The position numbers and the translations under genes are program-made. DNA of 64,000 nucleotides from CAWIMX01 sp963837345 (GTDB taxonomy: Bacteria > Acidobacteriota > Vicinamibacteria > Vicinamibacterales > CAVVIG01). Under the pieces are notes generated by a model, which ran no database searches, was not told where the DNA came from, and saw only the letters and a list, made by a program, of their open reading frames with translations. The stretch lies in assembly GCA_963837345.1 (NCBI GenBank), contig CAWIMX010000002.1, positions 744,001 to 808,000 of the forward strand. The letters are read 5' to 3'. This document shows, piece by piece, positions 8,506-20,841 of this stretch (the stretch's first letter is position 1; each line of letters opens with the position of its first letter).

Positions 8506-9587
8506 GGTCCGGTCTCGTCGGGCGACGGAAAGGGAAGGTGGTCGCGGTCGGCCGGTTCGGCCTCCCGGGACAGATTGTGGACGCTGACGCCCAGCAGGCG
8601 CACCGGGCGCCGTCCGGCGTCGGTCCGCTCGAGCAACTGGACGGCTCGAGCCTGAAGGTCGTCGGCCGCCCGCGTCGGCCGCGCCGTGTGGCTGCGGGTG
8701 ATGGTCGTGAAGTCGTCGTACCGCACTTTGAGGGTCACCGTCCGTGCGACGAGGCGCTTGCGCGACAGCCAGCCGACCGCATGGGCCGCCATGCCCGCCA
8801 CCTCCGCGCGGATCGTCGGCAGGTCGACGAGATCTTCCGGATAGGTATTTTCCGAACCGGAGGACTTCACTTCGCGATCCGCCACCACGGGGCGCTCGTC
8901 GACGCCGTCGGCGAGCCGCCGCAGCGTCTCGGAGAAGCTGCCGACCGTATGGCGCAGCACCTGGGGATCGGCCCGGCGCACGTCCACGAGGCGGCTGATT
9001 CCACGCGCGCGGAGCTTCCGGGCGGTGACTGGACCGACCCCCCACAGGGCATCGACCGGCAGGTGCTGGAGAAACGGCTCGATGCGGTCGGGGCTGATCA
9101 CGGTGAGGCCATCGGGCTTCTTCCAGCCCGATGCGATCTTGGCCAGGAACTTGTTGGGCGCCACCCCGGCCGACGCGGTGAGGCCGGTCGTCGCAAAGAT
9201 GCGCGCCTTCAACTCGCGCGCCACGGTCGTGGCGAGCGGCTCGCCCCAGGCGTTGTCCGTCACGTCGAGAAAGGCTTCGTCGAGCGAGAGCGGTTCGACC
9301 AGCGCGGTGACCTCCCGAAAGATGCCGAACACGACCTGCGACACGGCGCGGTACCGCGTGAAATCGGGCGGCACGATCGCCAGGCCGGGGCAGAGACGCA
9401 CCGCGCGCGCCATCGGCATGGCGGACCGCACCCCGAACGCGCGCGCTTCATAGCTGGCCGCCGCCACCACTCCGCGCCTCGTGGCGTCGCCACCGACCGC
9501 CACCGGCCGGCCGCGCAGGGCGGGCCGATCCCGCTGCTCGACGGAGGCGTAGAACGCGTCCATGTCGACGTGCAGAATCCGACGCAC
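8496..9587 (-). CDS. dinB: DNA polymerase IV (Y-family translesion polymerase)
   Basis: DinB copies past DNA lesions with low fidelity. The palm motifs are present: HVDMDAFYASVEQ at the start (metal-binding Asp) and PLSLDEAFLDV near residue 100 (the Asp-Glu pair), then the helix-hairpin-helix LWGVGPVTARKLRARGI and a little-finger domain. A DHLPF stretch near the C terminus could act as a sliding-clamp contact, but this is weak. The frame is open to an ATG at 9653. I prefer the GTG at 9587 because it is preceded by an AGGGG Shine-Dalgarno-like sequence and places the first strand at the N terminus (363 residues). The gene is coupled by a 4-base overlap to the downstream methyltransferase. Confidence 0.92.
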   Translation of the reverse strand: MRRILHVDMDAFYASVEQRDRPALRGRPVAVGGDATRRGVVAAASYEARAFGVRSAMPMARAVRLCPGLAIVPPDFTRYRAVSQVVFGIFREVTALVEPLSLDEAFLDVTDNAWGEPLATTVARELKARIFATTGLTASAGVAPNKFLAKIASGWKKPDGLTVISPDRIEPFLQHLPVDALWGVGPVTARKLRARGISRLVDVRRADPQVLRHTVGSFSETLRRLADGVDERPVVADREVKSSGSENTYPEDLVDLPTIRAEVAGMAAHAVGWLSRKRLVARTVTLKVRYDDFTTITRSHTARPTRAADDLQARAVQLLERTDAGRRPVRLLGVSVHNLSREAEPADRDHLPFPSPDETGPCA

Positions 9588-9726
9588 CCGCTTCCCCTCG
9601 ACCCCGTCGGCCGTAACGGAATGCGATAATGAACGGTCGGGGCCGCCGGCCATAGCGCTTGAACCGGAATAGGCCGGGTCATCGGATTTCGTTTACACCA
9701 TTAACAAACATTTACGTATTTCACAC

Positions 9727-11400
<1,674 letters not shown>

Positions 11401-11415
11401 GCGCGAGGCCCCGGC

Positions 11416-11982
11416 CTAGAAGCCCAGATACAGGCCCGCCGTCGCACGCCAGAACCTGAGCGACTCGCCGCTGATCGGCAGGCCGCCCAACGAGACGTCG
11501 CCGAACGTCTTGAATCGCCGCACGTCGCCGCGGATGCCGAGACGGGAGGCCCCGACCTTGACGCCTGCCCCGAGGTCGTAGCCGAAGTTGTTGTCGTCGG
11601 TGGAGACGATGCTGGACACGTCGAAGTCGACGTGCGACTTGATCAGGCCCAGACCGCCCACGACGTACGGCCGGACAGGACCGACCGGAACGCCGAAAAT
11701 GAGGTTGCTCATCAGGACCAGCACGCTGCTGCCGCCATCAGGCGTATTCCCGAAGAAGTCGCGGGCGTAGCCGATGTCCTCCTCGAATCCCCCGATGCCC
11801 GCCTGGGAGCCGAGGGCGAGCCCGAAGTTGAGCGTCTTTTCCTCGCAATCCGACAGGCGCTGGCATCCGGAGTCCCCGCCAAAATTGGCGCCGATGTACG
11901 GCACGAGGAAGCCCTGGGCCCTTGCCGCCGGAGCCGCCAGTGCGAACAACGCCATGACGCCTGCAATCACTGTTGTCTTCAT
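11416..11982 (-). CDS. Small outer-membrane beta-barrel protein
   Basis: This is a 188-residue protein with a clear signal peptide (MKTTVIAGVMALFALAAPAARAQ) and an alternating hydrophobic pattern of short beta strands (FLVPYIGANFGGD, VRPYVVGGLGLIKS, DLGAGVKVGASRLGIRGDVR) ending in LYLGF, with a terminal Phe as in outer-membrane barrels. It resembles the OmpA-like/opacity eight-strand barrel group. The frame continues upstream, but the ATG at 11982 begins the signal and has an AGGAG nine bases before it. Two cysteines near residues 39 and 45 could form a disulfide. The gene faces ettA at its 3' end and diverges from the next barrel gene. The specific role is unknown. Confidence 0.8.
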   Translation of the reverse strand: MKTTVIAGVMALFALAAPAARAQGFLVPYIGANFGGDSGCQRLSDCEEKTLNFGLALGSQAGIGGFEEDIGYARDFFGNTPDGGSSVLVLMSNLIFGVPVGPVRPYVVGGLGLIKSHVDFDVSSIVSTDDNNFGYDLGAGVKVGASRLGIRGDVRRFKTFGDVSLGGLPISGESLRFWRATAGLYLGF

Positions 11983-12008
11983 CACGCGCACACTCCTGTT
12001 TAACCGTG

Positions 12009-12040
12009 TAGAATTTTCCCTGTGGGAGCTTTCTTCCCAC
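12009..12040 (+). promoter_or_regulatory. Divergent intergenic region with TAGAAT box and small hairpin
   Basis: TAGAAT at 12009-12014 could be a -10 element for the plus-strand gene. It is followed by a GTGGGA / TCCCAC inverted repeat (12022-12027 and 12035-12040, 7-base loop) that would lie in the 5' leader. There is no good -35. This is a suggestion only. Confidence 0.3.
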
Positions 12041-12101
12041 TCAGGAGTCAACATGTTACGGGAACCGCCGATGGTCCGGGTCTTGCTGGCCTGGTGCGGA
12101 C

Positions 12102-12557
12102 ATGAGAACCCTATCTGCTTGGACATGTGTGCTTTCGGTAGCAATTGGGCTGTCCCTGGCCGCCCCGGTCGCTGCCCAAACGGTGGGCGTTCGAGCCGGC
12201 GTGAGCGGCGATCCCGACCAGTTCTACGCCGGGCTCCACACGGAACTGGGTCCCGTTGCCGACAACCTGTGGTTTCGGCCGAACCTCGAGCTGGGCGTAG
12301 GCGACAACGTCACGACGACGGCGCTGAACTTCGAATTCGCCTACAAACTGGACCTGCGGCGCAGCGTCTGGCAGCCGTATGTGGGAGCGGGCCCGGCGCT
12401 GAATCTCTATCGCGCGCACGGCGACACCAATGCCCAGGGCGGCTTCAACATCCTGCTGGGCGTGCAGCACCAACGGGGCTTCTTCACCGAGTTGAAGGTC
12501 GGATTCGCCGACAGTCCGAGCGTCAAGTTCGGCGTGGGGTACGTGTTCCAGCAGTAA
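12102..12557 (+). CDS. Small outer-membrane beta-barrel protein
   Basis: This is a 151-residue secreted protein with a signal peptide (VLSVAIGLSLAAPVAAQ) followed by amphipathic strands (FRPNLELGVGDNVTTTALNF, WQPYVGAGPALNLY, GGFNILLGVQHQRGFF, VKFGVGYVFQQ). The pattern and the aromatic-rich ending are those of a short outer-membrane barrel of about eight strands. It is transcribed away from another small barrel gene 119 bases to the left. No specific family was recognised and no function can be assigned. The 160 bases downstream, before the sigma-54 regulator, show no gene. Confidence 0.72.
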   Translation: MRTLSAWTCVLSVAIGLSLAAPVAAQTVGVRAGVSGDPDQFYAGLHTELGPVADNLWFRPNLELGVGDNVTTTALNFEFAYKLDLRRSVWQPYVGAGPALNLYRAHGDTNAQGGFNILLGVQHQRGFFTELKVGFADSPSVKFGVGYVFQQ

Positions 12558-12717
12558 GGCGTCGCGCAGTGCGCTCGGTCGCATCGTGGGAAGCTGAGCA
12601 AGGGCTCTGCCAGCTCCTGAGCTCGCCGGGCCCGCCGTTGCACGCCCTCACGCGCGTCGGGGTTGCACCGGCCCGGTACGATTTCCTCGAGCCCTGGCAA
12701 AGGTCGGGTGACACGGG

Positions 12718-14112
<1,395 letters not shown>

Positions 14113-14121
14113 CCCTTTCCC

Positions 14122-15960
14122 ATGCGCCTGTCGATCAAGGCCAAACAGGTCGCGGGTGTCACCTCCATCGTGAGTCTGGCCGCCGTGGCGCTGAGCGCCG
14201 TGTATCTGTCGGCGCTCATGCGCGTGCGTCTCGAAGAAAGCCAGGCGCGCGGCCAGCTGCTCGCCAGCGCCATTCTCCAGCGCGCCAACGCGCTCGTCGG
14301 CGGGCCGGATCCCTACGCCGCCCTCGGCGCCGACCAGGGCATGCAGTCGATTCTCGAGACGAGCGCCTACGATCCGAACATGACCTATGCGGCGATCGCC
14401 AACCCGCAAGGCGTCGCCGTGGCCCACAGCGACGCCGAGCAGGTCGGGCAGCCCCTGCCCGAGCACGGGGAGCTCGCCGCGCTGCTCGACCGCGGCTTCT
14501 TCCAACAGCTTCGTACGGTCTACTCCGACGAAGGCCGGACGCTCGAAGTGCGGCAGCCGCTGTTCCTGCAGCGGCTGGGCGCGGGGGCCGAGCAGGTCGG
14601 GAGCCAGGAGTTCGGATCGATCCGGATCGGCGTGTCCACTCTGCTCATCCGCCAGGAGGTGACGCAGGCCATGCGGCCCGCGCTCGTGACGATGGCGGTC
14701 GCGATCGCGGCGTCGAGCATCGTCGCCGTGCTGCTGGCGCAGCTGCTGCTGCGACCGATTCACCTCATTCGTGAGAGTCTCTCGCGCTTCGGCGAACGCG
14801 ACTTCGGCCTGTCGCGCGCGCTGCCCCGGGACGAATTCGGCGAGCTGGGCGAATCGCTGAGCGAGGCCAGCGCGCGGCTGCTCGCCGGACGGTCCGGCGG
14901 CGCCGAGGCGGCCCTGGAACCCGTCACGACCTGGCTGGAGGACGGTATCGCGGTCTTCGATGGCGATGGCGTGTTGCGGTACGCGTCGGCCGACGTCGAG
15001 CGGCTCCTGCCCGGGGAGGCAGAGGGCCGTCGCGTCGACGACCTGCTGCCGGAGGGACACCCGTACCGGACGCTCGTGGAGGCGCGGCTGAGCGGCGTCC
15101 CGGCGCGCCGGGGTCCGGCGGTCGTCCGCGTCGCGCGACCCGGGCAGGACGCCGACATGAGCATCGAGCAGGCCATCCGATGCGAGCTCGTCGAGGGACC
15201 GCGAGCGGGTTCGAGGCCCATGGCCGTGCTGCTGGTGACGCGAGACGTCGAACGCCTCCGCCAGGTGCGTTCCGACCTGAACTCCTCGCGACGGGTGGCC
15301 ACCTTCGGGCGGCTCGCCGCCGGCCTGGCGCACGAGATGAAGAATCGCCTGAATGCGACGGCGATTCAGCTCGAGCTGTTCCGGGAGGAACTGGCCGAGC
15401 AGGGCGGCGCGGATCAGCCCCTCCAGGAGCGGGCGACGGTGATCACCGGCCAGATCCAGCGGCTCGCGCAGGTCGTCCAGGGCTTCCTGAAGTTCATCAG
15501 GCCCGAGCAGCTGAATCTCGAGCCGACGCCCGTCTCCCGCGTGCTGGCGGCCGTCCTGCCGATCGTGGAGGCCGAGGCTGTCGCGCGCGGCGTGGAGGTG
15601 CGCCTCCAGTGTCCGGACGACGTGCCGGAGGTCGTCGCCGATCAGACGCAGCTCGAACAGGCCTTCCTGAACCTGGCGCTCAACGCGTGCCAGGCCATGC
15701 CCAGGGGCGGGACGCTCCGCATCTCGGCGGCGCCGGCCTGGGGCCGCTACGTCGAGGTGCTGTTCGAGGACACCGGGGTCGGGATCGCCGCCGAGGATCT
15801 TGGCCGGATTTTCGACCTCTACTACACCACGAAGGAGGGCGGCAGCGGCATCGGCCTCTCGATGGTGTTCCGGGCCGTCCACCTGCACGACGGCGAGATC
15901 GAGGTGCAATCGACGCTGGGGCGGGGGACGACGTTTCGCGTCCTGCTGCCGCAGGCCTGA
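14122..15960 (+). CDS. Membrane sensor histidine kinase (NtrB-like core)
   Basis: The 612-residue kinase has an N-terminal membrane segment (about 12-33), a periplasmic sensing region of about 150 residues, a second membrane segment (about 190-213), a HAMP linker, a PAS-like region (WLEDGIAVFDGDGVLRYAS), then HisKA with the phosphorylated His near residue 403 in AAGLAHEMKNRLNAT, and an ATPase domain with LNLALNACQAMPRGG, GVGIAAEDLG and GSGIGLSM. It is likely to autophosphorylate and pass the phosphate to the NtrC-type regulator just upstream. The H-box reads HEMKNRLN where HEIRNPL is common, but His and Asn are kept. The signal it senses is unknown. Confidence 0.92.
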   Translation: MRLSIKAKQVAGVTSIVSLAAVALSAVYLSALMRVRLEESQARGQLLASAILQRANALVGGPDPYAALGADQGMQSILETSAYDPNMTYAAIANPQGVAVAHSDAEQVGQPLPEHGELAALLDRGFFQQLRTVYSDEGRTLEVRQPLFLQRLGAGAEQVGSQEFGSIRIGVSTLLIRQEVTQAMRPALVTMAVAIAASSIVAVLLAQLLLRPIHLIRESLSRFGERDFGLSRALPRDEFGELGESLSEASARLLAGRSGGAEAALEPVTTWLEDGIAVFDGDGVLRYASADVERLLPGEAEGRRVDDLLPEGHPYRTLVEARLSGVPARRGPAVVRVARPGQDADMSIEQAIRCELVEGPRAGSRPMAVLLVTRDVERLRQVRSDLNSSRRVATFGRLAAGLAHEMKNRLNATAIQLELFREELAEQGGADQPLQERATVITGQIQRLAQVVQGFLKFIRPEQLNLEPTPVSRVLAAVLPIVEAEAVARGVEVRLQCPDDVPEVVADQTQLEQAFLNLALNACQAMPRGGTLRISAAPAWGRYVEVLFEDTGVGIAAEDLGRIFDLYYTTKEGGSGIGLSMVFRAVHLHDGEIEVQSTLGRGTTFRVLLPQA

Positions 15961-15995
15961 TCGGCGTATCGTCTCCGCATCAGGGAAGGTTCATA

Positions 15996-16565
15996 ATGGG
16001 CTGGATGCGGGGACCCGGTCGAATCGCCGCGCTCGTGCTGCTGACGGGCAGCGTGGCGGGATGCGCGCTCGTCCACGCGCGGGCGCCCGTGCCGGGGCCT
16101 GCGCTCGCCGCGCCGTCGGCACCGCCGCACGAGGTGCCTCCGCCGACGCCCACGCCGACGCCGATCGAGCCGACGTCTCCCGCTGTGCTGCCGACACCGC
16201 CGCCGTCCACCGAGCCCGAGCCACCGCCGCGCGAGCGGCCGCCCGCGCCCGCGCCGCCCGCCGCCGCGGCCGAGCCGCCGGCGCCGGCGCCCGACACGAC
16301 GGCACCCGTGCCGGCGCCCACGCTCCAGACCACTCCGGACGTCGATGCGGCCATCAGACGCGTACGCACGGTGCTCGATCAGGCGACGCGCGATCTGGGT
16401 CGGGTGAACTATGCATCGCTCGGCACCGATGGCCGGACGCAGTACGACACCGCGCGGCGCTTCATTCAACAGTCCGAGAGCGCGCTGGCGGATCGGAACG
16501 TGGCCTACGCAGGCCAGCTCGCCGACAAGGCTGCCGCGCTGGCGGCGGTCCTTCCCAAGAGCTGA
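15996..16565 (+). CDS. Proline-rich lipoprotein of unknown function
   Basis: The 189 residues begin with a lipoprotein signal (ALVLLTGSVAGC, Cys near 23). Residues about 31-115 are dominated by Pro, Ala, Thr and Glu (PPPTPTPTPIEPTS and similar), a likely extended spacer across the periplasm. Residues 118-189 look helical, with VDAAIRRVRTVLDQATRDL and a stretch rich in Ala, Gln and Asp. I recognise no family. The ATG at 15996 follows a GGGAAGG ribosome-binding site. It lies 35 bases after the histidine kinase on the same strand, so it may be co-transcribed with the two-component pair and either feed it or be its output; this is inference. Confidence 0.7.
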   Translation: MGWMRGPGRIAALVLLTGSVAGCALVHARAPVPGPALAAPSAPPHEVPPPTPTPTPIEPTSPAVLPTPPPSTEPEPPPRERPPAPAPPAAAAEPPAPAPDTTAPVPAPTLQTTPDVDAAIRRVRTVLDQATRDLGRVNYASLGTDGRTQYDTARRFIQQSESALADRNVAYAGQLADKAAALAAVLPKS

Positions 16566-16596
16566 TCGCCCGCGCGGTTGGCGTCGAGGCTCGGGC

Positions 16597-17418
16597 CTAC
16601 CCGGGCGGCGTCCACCCGCCGGTGATCGCCTCCCACTGCTGGCGCAGCTGATCCGCGTCGTGCGCGGGGCGGCCTGGAGCCGCCCGCCCGAGTTCCGGGA
16701 TGAGGACATCCTCGACGAAGTGCGCGAGGTCCGCGCGCAGGCGGTCGGCCCTGTCGCCGGACAACGACGCGCGCACCCACGCGGCGACGGCCGCATCCCA
16801 CGCCCGAGCGGGATCACCTGCGCCGTGCGCGGCCGCGACAATCCAGTAGGCGGCGACGGCCGATTCCGGGTGGGCGCGCAGCTCGCCTTCCATCCGCTCG
16901 AGGATGTCGGCGTAGGCGGACTGACGAACCGGATCCTCGCGCGCGCGGCGATCGAGCGCGGTCGCCCACCAGTCGAGCAGACGCTCGTGCCCGTCGGCGG
17001 TCTGTTCGCGGTCGATCGGCTCGAGCACCGAGTTGAACAGCTCCGCGGCGGGTCCGAAGCGTCCGTCGAAGAACTGCAGCTCCGCGAGGCCGACGATGAA
17101 CTCGCGGCGGTCGCGCGCCGGCAGCTTCGACGGATCCACCAACTGCAGCGCCGTACGACCTTCCTGGAGATCGACCGGCTGCTGCTGCTCGCGGAACCGC
17201 TCGAGTCGCGCGCGGGCGAGCACGAGCGCCGCCGCATCCGCCTGATCGGGACGGCGGCCGGCGATTGTCGCCGCCTCGATCGCCGCATCGTAGTCGCCCT
17301 GGTTGTAGAGTTCGCGCGCCGCGGCCACGGTGTCGCGCGGGGCGGTCGTCTGCCCCGGGCTGGCAAGGGCGGCGAGAATCAGCACCAAAAGGGGCATCGA
17401 GGCGTTTGCTCCTGTCAT
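16597..17418 (-). CDS. Secreted TPR-like helical protein, function unknown
   Basis: This is a 273-residue protein with a probable signal peptide (MPLLVLILAALASPGQ, starting seven residues after the chosen ATG). The body is almost all helix, with repeated paired-helix blocks such as AARELYNQGDYDAAIEAATI and LAELQFFDGRFGPAAELFN that look like degenerate TPRs. No catalytic motif is visible. The start could be the ATG at 17418, a GTG one codon earlier or the later ATG before PLLVL; the frame itself opens further upstream. It is convergent with the proline-rich lipoprotein and divergent from the OmpA-like gene. It is probably a periplasmic scaffold or chaperone-like protein, at low certainty. Confidence 0.65.
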   Translation of the reverse strand: MTGANASMPLLVLILAALASPGQTTAPRDTVAAARELYNQGDYDAAIEAATIAGRRPDQADAAALVLARARLERFREQQQPVDLQEGRTALQLVDPSKLPARDRREFIVGLAELQFFDGRFGPAAELFNSVLEPIDREQTADGHERLLDWWATALDRRAREDPVRQSAYADILERMEGELRAHPESAVAAYWIVAAAHGAGDPARAWDAAVAAWVRASLSGDRADRLRADLAHFVEDVLIPELGRAAPGRPAHDADQLRQQWEAITGGWTPPG

Positions 17419-17539
17419 CACTCTAGCGCAGGACGGTCGCTGTGAAAGTTTTACGCGGTTGGACCTCAAGCTTACCGGGGCCGGCGGGAGGATCGGTGGG
17501 AAACCGGGCCGATTCAGCCCGAACGCTCCGGCCTCGGGC

Positions 17540-17554
17540 TGGCAAGGAATTTGA
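17540..17554 (+). promoter_or_regulatory. Possible sigma-54 promoter upstream of the OmpA-like gene
   Basis: TGGCAAG, four bases, then TTGA reproduces the TGGCACG-N4-TTGC consensus apart from one base in the -24 box and the last base of the -12 box, with the correct GG-N10-G spacing. It lies about 50 bases before the ATG at 17601. Because the invariant GC at -12 is GA, this is only a candidate. Confidence 0.28.
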
Positions 17555-17600
17555 GAAGGGAAGGGCGGGCTCTTCGCCGAGTAACCAGAAGGAGACTTTC

Positions 17601-18260
17601 ATGCGTATCACCACCGCCGTCGCGTTGCTGACCGTCAGCCTGGGGTTGCCCGCCTGTGCGAGCAAGGGCTACGTGGAACGCAACGTCAAGACCGTCGACG
17701 ACAAGGTCGAGACCCTGTCGGCATCGGTTCAGGAAAACCAGAACCGCATCAGCCAGAACGAAGACGCGATCGCCGGCGTGAAGCAGGATGCGCAGGCGGC
17801 GCAGCAGTCGGCCAATCGTGCGCAGTCCGCGGCGGACTCCGCCGCCAACGCGGCCAAGCAGGCCGGCGACAAGGCCGAGGAAGTGGATCGCGCCAGCCGG
17901 AAGCTGATCTACGAAGTCGTGCTCAGCGCCGACGAAGCGAATTTCAAGTTCGACAACACGCTGCTCCCGGACGAGGCCAAGGCCAAGATCGACGAGATGG
18001 TCGCCGCCCTCAAGGCCGATCCCAAGAACGCCTACTTCGAGATCGAGGGCTACACCGACGCGACGGGCGATGCCACCTACAACGAGAAGCTGGGGCTCGA
18101 GCGCGCGGAAGCCGTCAAGAAGTATCTGTACGAGCAGCACCAGATTCCGCTGCACCGGATCAACACGATCAGCTACGGTGAAGACAACCCGGTGGCGCCC
18201 AACAACACGCGCGAAGGCCGGGCGCAGAACCGTCGCGTCGTGATCAAGGTGCTCGCGTAG
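17601..18260 (+). CDS. OmpA-family peptidoglycan-binding lipoprotein with coiled-coil stalk
   Basis: The 219-residue protein has a lipoprotein signal (LLTVSLGLPAC, Cys 19), then an Ala/Gln/Asp-rich heptad region (about 25-95) resembling the Lpp coiled coil, and an OmpA-like domain (about 105-215) with FEIEGYTDATGDATYNEKLG, LERAEAVKKYL and GRAQNRRVVI, which binds the peptide of peptidoglycan. It would tether the outer membrane to the wall, like a Pal/Lpp hybrid. The ATG at 17601 has a strong GAAGGAG ribosome-binding site. A GTG at 17442 is in frame but would add a non-signal extension, so it was rejected. A tandem repeat and an intrinsic terminator follow. Confidence 0.87.
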   Translation: MRITTAVALLTVSLGLPACASKGYVERNVKTVDDKVETLSASVQENQNRISQNEDAIAGVKQDAQAAQQSANRAQSAADSAANAAKQAGDKAEEVDRASRKLIYEVVLSADEANFKFDNTLLPDEAKAKIDEMVAALKADPKNAYFEIEGYTDATGDATYNEKLGLERAEAVKKYLYEQHQIPLHRINTISYGEDNPVAPNNTREGRAQNRRVVIKVLA

Positions 18261-18273
18261 GCGCGGGTCAGGG

Positions 18274-18395
18274 CAGGTTAGGTCAGGTGGGTCAGGTTAG
18301 GTCAGGTGGGTCAGGTTAGGTCAGGTGGGTCAGGTTAGGTCAGGTGGGTCAGGTTAGGTCAGGTGGGTCAGGTTAGGTCAGGTGGGTCAGGTGGG
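18274..18395. repeat. 19-bp tandem repeat, about six units
   Basis: The unit is GTCAGGTTAGGTCAGGTGG. Five full copies begin at 18291, 18310, 18329, 18348 and 18367, with partial copies on both sides. Each unit is itself two related halves (GTCAGGTTAG and GTCAGGTGG). The array sits between the OmpA-like stop codon and the terminator, so it is transcribed as 3' untranslated RNA. The copies are identical over the five full units, which points to recent expansion or active homogenisation. Confidence 0.95.
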
Positions 18396-18420
18396 CGAGG
18401 AGCCCGCCTGGCCTTTTTTT
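18388..18420 (+). terminator. Rho-independent terminator after the OmpA-like gene
   Basis: CAGGTGGGC, a GAGGA loop and GCCCGCCTG form a nine-pair stem (one G-U pair) followed by GCC and seven T residues. The left arm overlaps the end of the 19-bp repeat array. The T-run direction serves the plus-strand gene. Confidence 0.9.
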
Positions 18421-18436
18421 GTGTGTGTCGCGCCCC

Positions 18437-19375
<939 letters not shown>

Positions 19376-19400
19376 GGGGGCCTCGAGTCGGGCTGGACGG

Positions 19401-20841
19401 TCAGTACGCGTGTTTGTGGAAGAAACCTCGCACGAGCGTGAGCCAGATGATCTTCAGATCCAGCCGGACGGACCAGTTCTCGATGTAGTAGAGATCGTAC
19501 TCGATCCGCTTCTCGATCGACGTGTTGCCCCGCCAGCCGTTCACCTGCGCCCACCCGGTGATGCCGGCCTTCACTTTGTGCCGCAGCATGTACTGCGGAA
19601 TCTTGTGCTTGAACTGGGCGACGAACAGGGGCCGCTCGGGTCGGGGCCCGACAATGGACATCTCGCCCTTGAGGACGTTCCAGAGTTGCGGCAGCTCGTC
19701 GATATTCGATCGCCGCAGCACGCGGCCGACGGCCGTGCGCCTCGGGTCGTCCTCGCGCGCCCAGACGGGCCCGGTCTCGCGCTCGGCGTCGTGGAACATC
19801 GACCGGAACTTGTGAATCATGAAGGGCTTGCCGTCGAGTCCCATCCGCTCCTGGCGGTAGAACACGGGCCCCGGGGTCGTGAGCTTCACGAGCGCGGCGA
19901 TCACGGCCAATGGCAGGGCGAGCACGAGCAGCGCGGCGCTCGACATCGCGATGTCGATGGTGCGCTTGACGATGGCGTTGAATCCCTGCAGCGGCGTGTC
20001 GTTGATGTTGATCACGGGCACGCCGTCGAGGTCTTCGAGACGCGCCCGGAGCGCCAGGACCTGGAGCAGATCGGGGACGACGCGCACATCCACCATTTCG
20101 CGGCTCGTGCGCTCGATGAGGTCGAGCATGCGCAAGTGCTGTTCGGGCGGGAGCGCGATGTAGAGGTGGTCGATGGCTTCCCGGGCCGCGATCACCGACG
20201 CCTCGTCGATCGTGCCGAGCAGCGGCAGGCCGCGATAGCCGAGGTGATCGCCCACGGCCCGGTCGTCGACGAATCCGACGATCTGAAAGCCGAGCTCGCG
20301 GTGCTCGAGGATCTTGTCGGCGACCACGCGGCCCAGCTCACCGGCCCCGGCGATCAGAATCCGTTTCAGGCCGACGCCGGCGCGCCACCGCCGCTCGAGA
20401 ATCTCCCGCACCAGCTCGCGCGACGCGAATGTCAGCAGGACGTTGAGCACCAGGAAGATCGCCCACACCCACTGCGACACCTCGAGGGCGCCGCGATCGC
20501 GGATCGCCGCCGGGGCAAAGTAGGTCTGGACGTACAGGGTCGCCACGATGCCGAACACCACCGCGAGAATGCTGCCCACGAACACGGCGAAGAAATCGTC
20601 GACGCGCGAGCGTCCGCGCCGCAGGCGATAGAGGCTCTGCAGGTGAAACGCGAGCGGCACGAGCGCCGCGATGAACGGCAGCACCATGAGGGTACTGCCG
20701 GAACGGCGGCACCCCTTTGGTGACGGGAATCAGCGGCGTGTAGAAGCGGATGACGTAGGCGACGATGAAGGCGGAGGCGGCCAGCAGGGCGTCCGACGCC
20801 ACGTGAAACGCCACGAGCAGCCGGTTGTGCCGCTTCACCAT
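19401..20841 (-). CDS. Undecaprenyl-phosphate sugar phosphotransferase (WcaJ/WbaP type), frameshifted
   Basis: This enzyme transfers a hexose 1-phosphate from a UDP-sugar to undecaprenyl phosphate, starting a polysaccharide repeat unit. The main 428-residue frame has membrane segments, a Rossmann-like GAGELGR and the full catalytic domain (TPGPVFYRQERMGLDGKPF, DELPQLWNVLKGEMSIVGPRP, GWAQVNGWRG). The missing N terminus (MVKRHNRLLVAFHV, a membrane segment and PVTKGVPPFRQY) lies in the next frame. Removing one G from the run at 20690-20692 joins them as QYLMVLPFIA and gives 479 residues, normal for the family. The indel touches a GTAC. The restored start overlaps the preceding glycosyltransferase stop by 7 bases. 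Confidence 0.85.

Noticed and set aside
6499..9045. An 848-residue minus-strand frame spanning the cyclophilin, repeat and methyltransferase
   Set aside because: Only its central part (the Tam-like domain) is real. The rest is antisense to the cyclophilin gene or is repeat-encoded, and the methyltransferase leaves this frame at the indel.
17442..17600. N-terminal extension of the OmpA-like lipoprotein from a GTG at 17442
   Set aside because: It would place 53 hydrophilic residues before the lipoprotein signal. The ATG at 17601 has a strong ribosome-binding site.
18274..18395. CRISPR array
   Set aside because: The 19-bp units are contiguous with no unique spacers, and no cas gene is present.
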